This document shows, in pieces, positions 19,722-28,814 of a DNA stretch of 64,000 nucleotides. Both the position numbers and the translations under genes were made by a program. The stretch comes from Curtobacterium sp. MCLR17_007 (GTDB lineage: Bacteria; Actinomycetota; Actinomycetes; Actinomycetales; Microbacteriaceae): positions 3,286,001 to 3,350,000 of the forward strand of contig NZ_CP126271.1 in the NCBI RefSeq assembly GCF_003234655.2. The letters run 5' to 3'. The notes under the pieces were generated by a model, which saw only the letters and a list, made by a program, of their open reading frames with translations, was not told the origin of the DNA and did not search any database. Numbering within the stretch: position 1 is the stretch's first letter; the number at the start of each line of letters is the position of its first letter.

Positions 19722-20557
19722 CCGACCTGTCGCAGTTCACGGTCCCCGGCGAAGCACCGCCGTTCTCGGACCAGACGCTGGTCGACGTGCGCGCCGGTCG
19801 GGCCGCCGTGCTCGAGGAGCCCTCCGGGCATCCCGACGGGGTCGCGGTGGTGCGGGAGGGCGAGCTGGAGCTCGTCGTCCGACTGGAGGCCCGTGGCACC
19901 GGCATCGGGACCCGGCTCGTCGAGCAGGCGCTCGCGCTGGGCGGCGGGGCCGCACCGCGGCTGGCCTGGGCGCACGGGGACAGCCCGGCGGCCCGCGCGA
20001 TCGCGACCCGGTACGGCTGGGCCGCCACGAGGACCCTGCTGCAGCTGCGCGCGCCGGTGCCGGATGCCGGAGTCGACCCGGACCTCCCGTCCGGCTTCAT
20101 GCTGTCCGGAGCCGTCACCGGTGGCGGCGCCCCCTCGGTCGACGAGACCGACTGGCTGGACCTCAACGCCACGGCCTTCGCACACCACCCGGAACAGGGC
20201 TCGATGACGCTCGACGACCTGCGCGCTCGCGAGGCCGAGCCGTGGTTCTCCGGCGACGACCTGCTGCTGCTGCGCGACGCGACCGGTGCGCTGGCGGGTT
20301 CGTGCTGGCTCAAGGTCGAGGACGGCATCGGCGAGTTCTACGCCGTGGCCGTCCGTCCGGACCTGCAGGGACAGGGACTCGGCGGTGTGCTCATGCGGGC
20401 CGGGACCTCGCGGCTGGTGGGTCGTGGGCTGCGTGCGCAGGCGCTCTACGTCGAGGGCGACAACGAACCCGCGCTGGCGCTGTACCGCCGATCCGGGTTC
20501 ACGCAGCACGCGATCGACGTGCAGTACGCCGCGCCGGAGCACGCCGCCAGCCAGTGA
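19718..20557 (+). CDS. mshD: Mycothiol synthase
   Basis: The 279-residue protein has two GNAT domains and acetylates the cysteine amine of Cys-GlcN-Ins in the last step of mycothiol synthesis. Diagnostic features are the linker motif [14 protein letters not shown] and the active C-terminal acetyl-CoA loop [15 protein letters not shown], followed by [19 protein letters not shown]. The N-terminal GNAT half is degenerate, as in the family. GTG 19718 overlaps the glnR-like stop. Its last 42 bp (encoding [13 protein letters not shown] and the stop) are the first unit of a 43-bp tandem array. Confidence 0.9.
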   Translation: MTDLSQFTVPGEAPPFSDQTLVDVRAGRAAVLEEPSGHPDGVAVVREGELELVVRLEARGTGIGTRLVEQALALGGGAAPRLAWAHGDSPAARAIATRYGWAATRTLLQLRAPVPDAGVDPDLPSGFMLSGAVTGGGAPSVDETDWLDLNATAFAHHPEQGSMTLDDLRAREAEPWFSGDDLLLLRDATGALAGSCWLKVEDGIGEFYAVAVRPDLQGQGLGGVLMRAGTSRLVGRGLRAQALYVEGDNEPALALYRRSGFTQHAIDVQYAAPEHAASQ

Positions 20558-20687
20558 CGACGTGCAGAACGCCGCGCCGGAGCATGCTTCCTGCCGGTGA
20601 CGACGTGCAGTACGCCGCGCCGGAGCACGCCTCCGGCCGGTGACGACGTGCGGTACGCCGCGCCGGAGCCGTCGTCCGGCCGGTAAC
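20516..20687. repeat. 43-bp tandem array derived from the mshD 3' end (4 units)
   Basis: Four units start with GACGTGC at 20516, 20559, 20602 and 20645, an exact 43-bp period. The first unit is the final codons and stop of mshD. The three extra copies retain the TGA equivalents (the last has TAA) and diverge mainly in the GCCGCCAGCCAG stretch. The array runs up to about 45 bp before the kinase gene start. Confidence 0.9.
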
Positions 20688-20732
20688 ATGGCACGGTCGG
20701 CGAGGGGCCGATCAGTTCGAGTCGGGGGATCC

Positions 20733-22862
20733 GTGACGGAGCACATCCGGGCGCAGTACGGCGCGGGGGAACCGCTCGGTGCGGCCTACCGTCTGGTCGA
20801 GTTGCTCGGCACCGGCGCCACGGGCGAGGTCTGGCGCGTTGCGCACCACGCCAGCGGCTCGGAGTTCGCGGCGAAGCTGCTGCGCGCCGAGCTGGCCGCC
20901 GACCCCGGCATCGTCGAGCGGTTCGTCCGAGAGCGCTCGGTGTTGCTCGCGCTGCAGCACCCGTCGATCGTGCGTGTCCGTGACCTCGTGGTCGAAGGGG
21001 ACCGCCTGGCGATCGTGATGGACCTGGTCGATGGTGGCTCGGCACGCGACCTGCTCACCGCGTCCGGCACGCTCCGGCCTCGCGACGCCCTGACGATCAC
21101 GGCGGAGACGCTCGATGCACTGGCCGCAGCGCACGAGCGGGACGTCACCCACCGCGACGTCAAGCCGGACAACGTGCTGCTCGACGCGGCGTGGGCGCCG
21201 GACGCGACGGGGCTCGTGCGGGTGACCGACTTCGGGATCGCGTCGGTCGTGGCCGAGCGCGAGCGCACGACCACCGGGCTGCTCGGCACCCCGCAGTACA
21301 TGGCTCCTGAGGCGATCAGTCACGGGCGCTCCGGACCGGCCGCCGACGTCTACGGCGGGGGCGTGATGCTGTACGAGCTGCTCGCCGGACGGACGCCCTT
21401 CGCCGGCCCCGGGACGGACTTCGCGGTCGCGTACCGGCACGTCACGTCGCTGCCGCCGGTGCTCGACGTCCCCGGTCCGCTGTGGTCGGCCGTGTCCGCC
21501 ATGCTCGCGAAGGATCCCGCGGCCCGGCCGTCCGCGATCGAGGCTGCTGCGACGCTGCGGCGGTTGGCGAGGTCGCTGTCCGGGGTGCCGGCGCTCGAGT
21601 TGCTCGGGGCCCCGGAGACGTTCGCCGAGGTGGAGCGGCCGGCGACCGTCGTGCGGGGTGTCGGCGGAGCGGGTCCTGGTTCCGGGTCTGGTCCCGGGAC
21701 TGGCTCAGCGGCGGGTCCGTGGGCTGGTACGGGGGCAGGTGAGGGTCCGGATGCCGGTCCGGCACCGGAGCTCGGTCCGGCTGGGTCCCGGACGGTCGTC
21801 CGTCCGATGGCCCGGCAGCCGATGCCACCCATGCCGGACGACTCGATCGCCGCCTCGTCGCGGACCGGTCGGTTCCAGCGGCCCGACTGGCTGACGAACC
21901 GAGCGCTCGGTTCCGGTGCGCTCGGCGTCGTCCTGGTCGCAGCGCTCGTGGTCGGAGCCGTCGTCTGGCTGCCCGGTGCCGGCGGCTCCACGCCCGGACG
22001 ACAGGCCTCCGCCCAGGCCGCGAACGCATACCAGCAGGACCGGCCGCTGCCGACGGGCCTCACGACGACCCGCAAAGCGACGCTCGACCCCGAGTCGGGC
22101 GCGATCGAGCTGACCGTGACCTACACCGCGCAGGAGGCCACCCTGTCCGGTCCGCTGGTCGAGGTCCTGCCGAGCGCCCGATCCGGCGGCGGGTCCGGCA
22201 GCGCGTCCGTCGGCGGGTCCGGCAGCGGGTCCGGCAGCGCGTCCGGCGGCGCGTCCGAGTCCGCGTGCCCGACCGTCCGCTGGCGCGAGGGCGACGTCAC
22301 CGCAGCCCGGAACCAGCCGTTCGTCACCGGTGTCGACACCGCGTGCGCGTGGTCCCTCACCGGCGCGCGGATCGCACCCGGGGCAGACGTCGCGGTGCAG
22401 GCAACGGTGCGGGTGCCCTCGGTGACCGACGGGGCGTCACTGCAGACGTGGCTCGACGCCGTGGGGACCGCGACCACGGGGGTCCTCACCGACCAGGCGG
22501 TCTCGGGGACGGCCTACCCGGTGCAACGGCTGCAGGACGTCGTCGTGCAGACGCCGGACCGCACCGTCAGCCAGACGACGCTGCCCGTCACCCTGGTCCC
22601 CGTGTGGCCGAGCGGGACCGACGAACTGAACCCGCTGTACCGCAGTCCCGCGAGTGGTTCACCGTCGCAGATGCTGCAGGACGTGGCCGGCGGCGAGTCC
22701 GGCGTGCGGTTCGCCGACGGGTGCTCGGGTGCCCTCGCCGTGTCGTCGGACGGGCTCGTCGTGACCGCGCTGTCAGTGGCGCCGTCGTGCACGGTGCGGG
22801 CGTCGGTCGGGGCGTTCTCGGACCTCGAGAGCGCGCCGTTCGGCATCACGACGCGGAACTGA
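20733..22862 (+). CDS. Transmembrane Ser/Thr protein kinase (Pkn-like)
   Basis: The 709-residue protein has an N-terminal Hanks-type kinase domain (about residues 18-285): LLGTGATGEVW, the ATP-binding lysine K48 in EFAAKLL, catalytic HRDVKPDN (H140-D142), DFG at 166, and GTPQYMAPEA in the activation segment. A G/P-rich linker leads to one membrane helix (about 395-415). The roughly 290-residue extracytoplasmic part has a Gly/Ser-rich insert and no PASTA repeats, so it is not PknB. It converges on the eccC-like gene. Kinase plus FHA-domain EccC suggests phospho-dependent control of secretion (inference). GTG 20733 follows TCGGGGGATCC, a poly-G leader shared with other island genes. Confidence 0.85.
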   Translation: MTEHIRAQYGAGEPLGAAYRLVELLGTGATGEVWRVAHHASGSEFAAKLLRAELAADPGIVERFVRERSVLLALQHPSIVRVRDLVVEGDRLAIVMDLVDGGSARDLLTASGTLRPRDALTITAETLDALAAAHERDVTHRDVKPDNVLLDAAWAPDATGLVRVTDFGIASVVAERERTTTGLLGTPQYMAPEAISHGRSGPAADVYGGGVMLYELLAGRTPFAGPGTDFAVAYRHVTSLPPVLDVPGPLWSAVSAMLAKDPAARPSAIEAAATLRRLARSLSGVPALELLGAPETFAEVERPATVVRGVGGAGPGSGSGPGTGSAAGPWAGTGAGEGPDAGPAPELGPAGSRTVVRPMARQPMPPMPDDSIAASSRTGRFQRPDWLTNRALGSGALGVVLVAALVVGAVVWLPGAGGSTPGRQASAQAANAYQQDRPLPTGLTTTRKATLDPESGAIELTVTYTAQEATLSGPLVEVLPSARSGGGSGSASVGGSGSGSGSASGGASESACPTVRWREGDVTAARNQPFVTGVDTACAWSLTGARIAPGADVAVQATVRVPSVTDGASLQTWLDAVGTATTGVLTDQAVSGTAYPVQRLQDVVVQTPDRTVSQTTLPVTLVPVWPSGTDELNPLYRSPASGSPSQMLQDVAGGESGVRFADGCSGALAVSSDGLVVTALSVAPSCTVRASVGAFSDLESAPFGITTRN

Positions 22863-22866
22863 CTGA

Positions 22867-23170
22867 CGTCGTCGGCCCGCCGCCGGGCCCCTGCGTGCGG
22901 CTGACCACCCGGTCGGCGGTTGCCGTCACGGTGTGCGGCTGACTACCCGGTCGGCGGTCGCGGTCACGGTGTGCCACTGACCGCCCGCTCAGCCGCCCCG
23001 GTCACGGTGTGCCACTGACCGCCCGCTCAGCCGCCCCGGTCACGGTGTGCCACTGACCGCCCGCTCAGCCGCCCCGGTCACGGTGTGCCACTGACCGCCC
23101 GCTCCGCCGCCCCGGTCACGGTGTGCCACCGACCGCACGGTCCGCCACCCCGGTCACGGTGTGCGGCTGA
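22867..23170. repeat. 38-bp tandem array at the eccC 3' end (8 units)
   Basis: The boundary sequence (C)ACTGA/GGCTGA recurs at an exact 38-bp period, with unit ends at 22904, 22942, 22980, 23018, 23056, 23094, 23132 and 23170. The three central units are identical; the leftmost is degenerate. On the minus strand the rightmost unit includes the last codons and stop of the eccC-like gene, and each further unit repeats an A-V-S-G-T-P-stop-like string. It fills essentially the whole gap between two convergent genes. Confidence 0.92.
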
Positions 23171-26100
23171 CCGCCCCGTCCGCGGTTGCGGTCTGGACCA
23201 GGCGGACGCGACCGCCGGAAACGGCGTACCCGCGGCCGACCGTCATCGCCACCGGGGACCGACGCGGGACCTGGACACCGAGCAGTTCGCCGTCGTAGTC
23301 GACGTCGGGCTGGAGCAGTACCCCGCACCGGGCCTTCCGGACCGCCTTCGTCCAGTGGCTGTAGAGGGAGCGGAGGTCCGCCGACCGCCCGGCGGCGACC
23401 ACGCAGAGGCCGGGACGCTCGGACGCGATCGCGCCGGCCAGCGCCTGGTCGCTGTCGTCGAAGCGCTCGGCGTCGTCCACCAGCAGCAGGACGGGTCCGC
23501 GCTCGAGCCGCAGTCCGGCGAGCAGCGCGGGGACCTCGTCCGGCCCGACCGCCAGCCGGTCGAAGTCGCCGGCGGCGAGTGGTGACCGGCGGTCGCAGAT
23601 CGTCCAGACCGCGGGTCGCGTACTCTCGGCGGTCCGGGCGGCGTCAGCGAGCGCCATCAGCACGCTCGACTTGCCCGACCGTGCCGGGCCGGCGACCAGG
23701 ACGTGCTCCCCCTCGTACACCTCGAGCACAGCGGTGCCCAGGTCGTCCTCGGCCAGGCCGATCGGCACGCGCCACGGCTCGGAGTCGAACGACGCCCGGG
23801 TCGACAGCTCGGTCACGGACACGATGTCGGGCAGACGGCCGACCGCGCTCGCCTTGCGCGGGGCGTCGGCCCAGCGACCGGCAGCCTGCGCCACGGCGTC
23901 GGCGAGGGTGCCGGCGGGCGTCGCCACGTGCGACTGCAGGCGCGCGACCGAGTCGATGAAGCGTCCGGGGACGGGAGGTGGGACGTCCTTCGGGCGCACG
24001 CCGATCGACGAGTAGTCGTACGGGTCCGCGAGCCGGAACAGCCACTTCTGCGTGGTGACCTCGTCCATCGCGCTCGGCACGGCCTTGGCACGCGTCGCCG
24101 ACACCGCGAACGAGATCCCGAGCGCCGGCCCCTCGGCGTACACCCGGTACAGCCCATCGAGCAGCTGCTGCCCCTCGAAGTCCTGGTACTCGTCGCGCAG
24201 GGCGGCGAGCCCGTCGATCAGCACGATGGCCCGACGTCCGCCCGGCGCAGCGCGACGTCGTTCCAGGTCGGCGCGCAGGTGCCGCAGGAACCGTGCCTGG
24301 AGCTCACCGGCACCCGGGCCGGAGCCGACGTACGCCGTGGTGTGCGGCAGGTGCTGCAGCGGTGCGAGGTCGCCGGCGCCCATGTCGAGCACGAGCAGGT
24401 CGAGGTCGGTGGGGTCTGTCGAGGCGGCGAGTTGCAGACCCATCGCTGCGAGGGCCGTGCTGGTGCCGCTGCCCGGGATCCCCATGAGCATGACGTTCCC
24501 CTGCGACAGGTCCCAGCCGGTCGTGACCTGGCGCTGGTGGTCCGGGTCGTCGGCGAGTGCGACCGGGACGACGTCGGCACGGACCGACGCCGGCTCGAGT
24601 GCGGACCGGTCGACCCGCTCGCCGAGGGCCTCGGGCCAGATCGGTCGCGGCGGAGCGTACCCGGCGGCGTCGTTCGCCTGGCGGACCGCGTCGATCAGCC
24701 GGTCGAGGTCGGTCTCGTCGGCGGCGGTCGACCCCGCCGAAGGTGCCGCAGCGGCGACACCGAACACGTCGGTGGGTCGGACGAGCACAGCGGCCCCGAC
24801 CGCGGCGTCGCGCGCACGACCGGTCACGAGTGCGGTCTGCACGGGCGTGATGTCGTCCTGGCCGAGCTTCACGTAGGCGCGTCCGGTCTGCTGGCGACTG
24901 ATCGCCGAGGCCGCGGGGACGCCGATGACGTTGACGGAGTCCTCGCGACTCTGCACGCGCAGTGCGACGCGCATGTTCGTGTTCGCCAGGATGTCCTCGC
25001 TGACCACGCCGGCTGGTCGTTGCGTCGCCAGGACCATGTGCACGCCGAGGGTGCGTCCGACCGCGGCGATGCTCACGAGCGAGGTCAGGACGTCCGGGAA
25101 GTCCTTGGCCAGCATCGCGAACTCGTCGACCACGAGCAGCAGCCGGGGCATCGGCTCCGTGGGTCCTGTCGCCAGGTAGGCGTCGAGGTTGTCGATGTCG
25201 GCACCGGCCTCGGCGAACACCCGCTGCCGACGCTCGAGTTCCGCCTCGAGCGCGCGCAGTGCCCGGTCGGCGAGCTGCTCGTCGAGGTTGCTGATCGTGC
25301 CGATCGTGTGCGGCAGCCGCTCGCACGCGGCGAAGGCAGCCCCGCCCTTGAAGTCGACGAGCAGGAAGTTCAGCGTCGTCGGGTCGTTGCGAGCGGCGAG
25401 ACCGGCGACGAGGGAACGGAGGAACTCGCTCTTGCCGGAGCCGGTCGTCCCACCGACCAGCCCGTGGGGACCGTCGCGGACCAGGTCCAGCTCGAGCGGA
25501 CCGGCCTCGGACGAGCCGATCGGGGCGGAGACCCCGGTGCGGGCCTCCCACGAGGCTCGGACGGCCGCCGGTGTGTCGACGCGCACCAGGTCCGGGAACC
25601 GGACGAGCGACGGCAACGAGGCGCCGGGGACCGACAGCTCGGGGTCGTCGAAGTGCGCCAGGTCCCGCGCGCAGCGTTCCGCCGTGCCGGTCGAGAGCCC
25701 GGCCAGCACGACGTCGTGCACCTCGGAGCGGTCCTCCGGGCGGGACACGGTGGCTGCGGCGTCGGTGTCGACCGTGATGATCGTCGTGCACGCGGCGGGC
25801 AGCTGCTGCGCACCGGTCGCGATGACGATGCCGCTGACCCGCCGGGGCTGCTCGCCCGGCCGGGGCGACCGGCCGGGGACCGACCGCCCCTGCCCGAGCA
25901 GGCTGCGCGCGGGGGCGTCCCGGCCCTCGGTCAGCACCTCGGAGTCGATGACCACGAGCAGGTTCGGGGTGGGCAGATCGTCGATCGAGTCGCGCAGCCC
26001 GCGGAGCACCGCGGCGCTGTGGTCGCGGTGCTCGGACATCCAGCGCTCCCCCGTGCTGCTGCCGGCGACGCGGGTGTGCGGCAACCAGGAGGCCCAGGCC

Positions 26101-27404
26101 CAGTCGTCCTGACGCCCCTGGTCGCAGAACACGCCGATGGTCAGGTCGGCCGGGCCGCAGTGCACCCCGGCCTGCGCGAGCAGTGCGCGGGCCAGGGCGA
26201 GTGCGCCGTCACGGTCACCGACGATGCCGACCACGCCGGCGTCGGTCAGGTCGGCCACGACCGGGGCCGCGGTGAGCCGGCTGTCGGCGATCGCGGCCTT
26301 CGCCTCGTCCTCGAGCTTCGTCGATGTCGCGCGCCCGTCGACCTGCGGGCGCCACGGCACGTCACCGGTCCCGGCGTGCAGCGTCAGGAAGTCCGGGTCG
26401 TCCGAGCGTCGCTGCCAGAGCGTCGTGGTCGGCAGGGCAGCACGGCGCACGACCGTGGCCGGGTCGGGGACGAGTTCCTGACGGCGTGCGGCCTCGACCT
26501 CGGCTGCGGATGCGATCTCCTGGCGGAAGGTCTCCACGGCGGCGGCGAAGCGCTGGTCCTCTTCTCGCAGGTTCTTGGACCGGCTGTGCTTCTGCTCGAA
26601 CCACATGCCGATCGCCGTAACCGGGCTGAGCAGCGCGAACAGTGCGAAGCGGGCGTCGCCGAGCAGCAGGACCATCGCGCCCGCCAGCACGAGCGGCGCG
26701 GCCACGGTGATCCAGCTGAACTTCGACGCCGGTGGGACGTCCTTGCGGGTCGGCGGGACGACGGTCTCCTGCTCGGTTTCCCGGCCGGGCCGCGGGGGCC
26801 GGTTGAACGGCGCGGTGGCCGCCGGGGTCAGGTTCGGCAACGCGCCAGCCGGGGGCACGGTGGACTCGGCCAGCGTCGGTCGCACGAGCAGCACGGCGCC
26901 GCCGACGATGACGCTCGTGGTCCCGGTGACCAGGACGCCCTCGGCGTCGAGGCGTGCACCGCCGACGATGGTGCCGTTGGTCGAGCCGGCGTCACGGATC
27001 CGGATGCGGTCGTCCTCGTGTTGGAGCGTGCAGTGTTCCCACGACGCGCTCTCGGTCGGCAGCACGAGGTCGGCCTGCGGCGCACGCCCGACGACGAACG
27101 GTCGCGAACGCGGCACCGGCAGGACCCGACCGACGTCGAGGCCACCCGCGAGCGTGACCGTCCACCCGTCGGTCGTGCGGGGACGCATCTCGGGCGTGCG
27201 GGCGATGCGGGACCCCTCGAGCAGGACCAGGTCGCGCAGTGGGGTCTCGGCGCTGGTGATGTGGGCGTCGACCGCCAACGTCGCGCCCGGTTCGAGGACG
27301 TGTCCTGTCGCCGCCTGGACGAGCTGCCCCAGGCTGGACGTCTCGGCCCAGCCGTCCACCTCGACCGCTTCGACTCGGTCGTCGAGCTCGATCACCACCC
27401 GCAT
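23154..27404 (-). CDS. Type VII secretion EccC/EssC-type ATPase with FHA domain
   Basis: The 1416-residue membrane ATPase begins with a ubiquitin-like segment (1-75), then an FHA domain (about 95-155: FVVGRAPQADLVL, RDAGSTNGTIVGG). Two membrane helices follow (about 228-272), then three FtsK/SpoIIIE ATPase domains. Domain 1 has intact Walker A GGTTGSGKS (about 650) and LLLVVDEFAML. Domain 2 has GIPGSGTST, where the Walker lysine is Thr (about 976). Domain 3 has GPARSGKSS (about 1241). This is the motor of ESX/Ess-like secretion of WXG100 partners; FHA fusion is typical of EssC rather than classical mycobacterial EccC. It is the last gene of a three-gene operon. No EccB, EccD or MycP lies in the window. 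Confidence 0.88.
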   Translation of the reverse strand: MRVVIELDDRVEAVEVDGWAETSSLGQLVQAATGHVLEPGATLAVDAHITSAETPLRDLVLLEGSRIARTPEMRPRTTDGWTVTLAGGLDVGRVLPVPRSRPFVVGRAPQADLVLPTESASWEHCTLQHEDDRIRIRDAGSTNGTIVGGARLDAEGVLVTGTTSVIVGGAVLLVRPTLAESTVPPAGALPNLTPAATAPFNRPPRPGRETEQETVVPPTRKDVPPASKFSWITVAAPLVLAGAMVLLLGDARFALFALLSPVTAIGMWFEQKHSRSKNLREEDQRFAAAVETFRQEIASAAEVEAARRQELVPDPATVVRRAALPTTTLWQRRSDDPDFLTLHAGTGDVPWRPQVDGRATSTKLEDEAKAAIADSRLTAAPVVADLTDAGVVGIVGDRDGALALARALLAQAGVHCGPADLTIGVFCDQGRQDDWAWASWLPHTRVAGSSTGERWMSEHRDHSAAVLRGLRDSIDDLPTPNLLVVIDSEVLTEGRDAPARSLLGQGRSVPGRSPRPGEQPRRVSGIVIATGAQQLPAACTTIITVDTDAAATVSRPEDRSEVHDVVLAGLSTGTAERCARDLAHFDDPELSVPGASLPSLVRFPDLVRVDTPAAVRASWEARTGVSAPIGSSEAGPLELDLVRDGPHGLVGGTTGSGKSEFLRSLVAGLAARNDPTTLNFLLVDFKGGAAFAACERLPHTIGTISNLDEQLADRALRALEAELERRQRVFAEAGADIDNLDAYLATGPTEPMPRLLLVVDEFAMLAKDFPDVLTSLVSIAAVGRTLGVHMVLATQRPAGVVSEDILANTNMRVALRVQSREDSVNVIGVPAASAISRQQTGRAYVKLGQDDITPVQTALVTGRARDAAVGAAVLVRPTDVFGVAAAAPSAGSTAADETDLDRLIDAVRQANDAAGYAPPRPIWPEALGERVDRSALEPASVRADVVPVALADDPDHQRQVTTGWDLSQGNVMLMGIPGSGTSTALAAMGLQLAASTDPTDLDLLVLDMGAGDLAPLQHLPHTTAYVGSGPGAGELQARFLRHLRADLERRRAAPGGRRAIVLIDGLAALRDEYQDFEGQQLLDGLYRVYAEGPALGISFAVSATRAKAVPSAMDEVTTQKWLFRLADPYDYSSIGVRPKDVPPPVPGRFIDSVARLQSHVATPAGTLADAVAQAAGRWADAPRKASAVGRLPDIVSVTELSTRASFDSEPWRVPIGLAEDDLGTAVLEVYEGEHVLVAGPARSGKSSVLMALADAARTAESTRPAVWTICDRRSPLAAGDFDRLAVGPDEVPALLAGLRLERGPVLLLVDDAERFDDSDQALAGAIASERPGLCVVAAGRSADLRSLYSHWTKAVRKARCGVLLQPDVDYDGELLGVQVPRRSPVAMTVGRGYAVSGGRVRLVQTATADGAVSRTP

Positions 27405-27434
27405 GCGCGTGCGCTCCTGTCGTCATTCGTCGGG

Positions 27435-28814
27435 TCAGCGACCCGTCGTGCCCGACGTGTCCGTGCCCGACGTGTCCGGGAACCACACCAACGTCGACGT
27501 CGAGGCCGCTGCGGGCCGGAGCCCGAGGGCCTGCGCCGACGAGGCCAGGACGGTCGCCCGGGCCCCGAGTGCCTGCGGGTCTCCGAAGTCCAGTGCCGGA
27601 CCGGCGAGGCCGTCGTCGGCGTCCAGCGGTGCCGATGCGAGGGCGTCGGTCACGGTCTCGGGAGCGGTGCTCCGCGCGGTACCGACGGCGTGTACCAGAG
27701 CGATCACAGCGTCGTGACTGCGCGAGTCGGCTCCGGCGGCCACCGCCGAGAACGGCTGGTCACCTGTGAGGTTCTCCGCATCCAGGTCCTTCGCCCCGAC
27801 ACGGACCGCCCCGAGGAACGCGGACATGGCACGCCCTGCGGCGTCCCCGTCGAGCGCCGTCGCGTCATCGGTCGCGACTCCGGCGGTCCGGAACGTCCCG
27901 GAGACGCTGCCGCCGGCAGTGGTGAGTGCCGCGCCGAACGCCGGGCTCGTCGCATCCGAGGTGAGCACCACCGGGACGGTCACGTCGGCCGCCTGGAGGG
28001 CCGCGACGAACGCCCCCTGACGCGCAGCAGTGCCACTGACGACGACCGCGTCCGAGTCGACTGCCGTCGCGCCGTCGGTCGGGTCGCCGGTGGTGGCGTC
28101 CGCGGAGGGCTGGGCAACACCGGTCCGCTCGGCCACCGTCGTGGCGAGGACCGTCAGGTCGGTGGCGCCCGCGGAGAGGACGTGCGCGACGCGCAGGCCG
28201 GTCGGCGCTTCCCCGCCGAGGTCGACCAGCAGGGGCGAGTCGGCTCCGCCGAGCGCCCGCTGCATCGCGGTCGCGAGGGACTGCACCGACGGCGCCGTCG
28301 ACCACGCGTCGTCGGTGTGCTCGGCGTACGGCAGCACGACCGGGACACCGGCGTCCGATGCGGCCTCGGTCGATGCAACCACGTGCGCACCCGAGGACGC
28401 GACGACGATGCCGGCGACACCCTGACGGACGAGGTCCTGCACGGCCGCACGTGCACCCGCGGTGGTCCCGCTGTCGTTCCGGGTGACGAGCTGCACGCGG
28501 GTGCCGCCGAGCTGCAGGCGACGCTGCGCGACGACCGCGCCCTGGGCGGCCTGGTTCCACTCCGACCCCTCACCGTCGCCAAGGGTGACCACGACCCCGA
28601 TCGCCGTCCGAGCCGGCACGTGCTCGACGGTCACCGGGACGGGGATCGTGGCCGGGACGGCCTCGGCCGGCTCGGCCGACAGCGCGCGGAACGTCAGCAC
28701 CGCCGCGACGACCGCGGCGACCAGCAGGACGGCCAGTCCGATGAACAGGAGCCGACGTCGGGAGCCGTGCCGGGCCTCCTGGCCGTCCTGGTCTCCCTGC
28801 GTGTCGGCGGTCAT
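27435..28814 (-). CDS. Membrane-anchored periplasmic-binding-protein-like protein
   Basis: The 459-residue protein has a short cytoplasmic N-terminus, one membrane helix (about residues 22-45) and an extracytoplasmic domain resembling type I (Leu/Ile/Val-type) periplasmic binding proteins: IGVVVTLGDGEGSEWNQAAQGAVVAQ, VQDLVRQGVAGIVVASSGAHVVASTEAASDAGVPVVLPYA. It is a tethered sensor or scaffold rather than a free transport receptor, as no ABC permease is nearby. It lies between the coiled-coil lipoprotein (ATGA overlap) and the eccC-like gene (30 bp), implying an accessory role in secretion. That role is inferred from context only. Confidence 0.65.
   Translation of the reverse strand: MTADTQGDQDGQEARHGSRRRLLFIGLAVLLVAAVVAAVLTFRALSAEPAEAVPATIPVPVTVEHVPARTAIGVVVTLGDGEGSEWNQAAQGAVVAQRRLQLGGTRVQLVTRNDSGTTAGARAAVQDLVRQGVAGIVVASSGAHVVASTEAASDAGVPVVLPYAEHTDDAWSTAPSVQSLATAMQRALGGADSPLLVDLGGEAPTGLRVAHVLSAGATDLTVLATTVAERTGVAQPSADATTGDPTDGATAVDSDAVVVSGTAARQGAFVAALQAADVTVPVVLTSDATSPAFGAALTTAGGSVSGTFRTAGVATDDATALDGDAAGRAMSAFLGAVRVGAKDLDAENLTGDQPFSAVAAGADSRSHDAVIALVHAVGTARSTAPETVTDALASAPLDADDGLAGPALDFGDPQALGARATVLASSAQALGLRPAAASTSTLVWFPDTSGTDTSGTTGR

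Noticed and set aside
22867..23170. CRISPR array
   Set aside because: The 38-bp units are contiguous with no unique spacers, and no cas genes are present; it is a plain tandem repeat.
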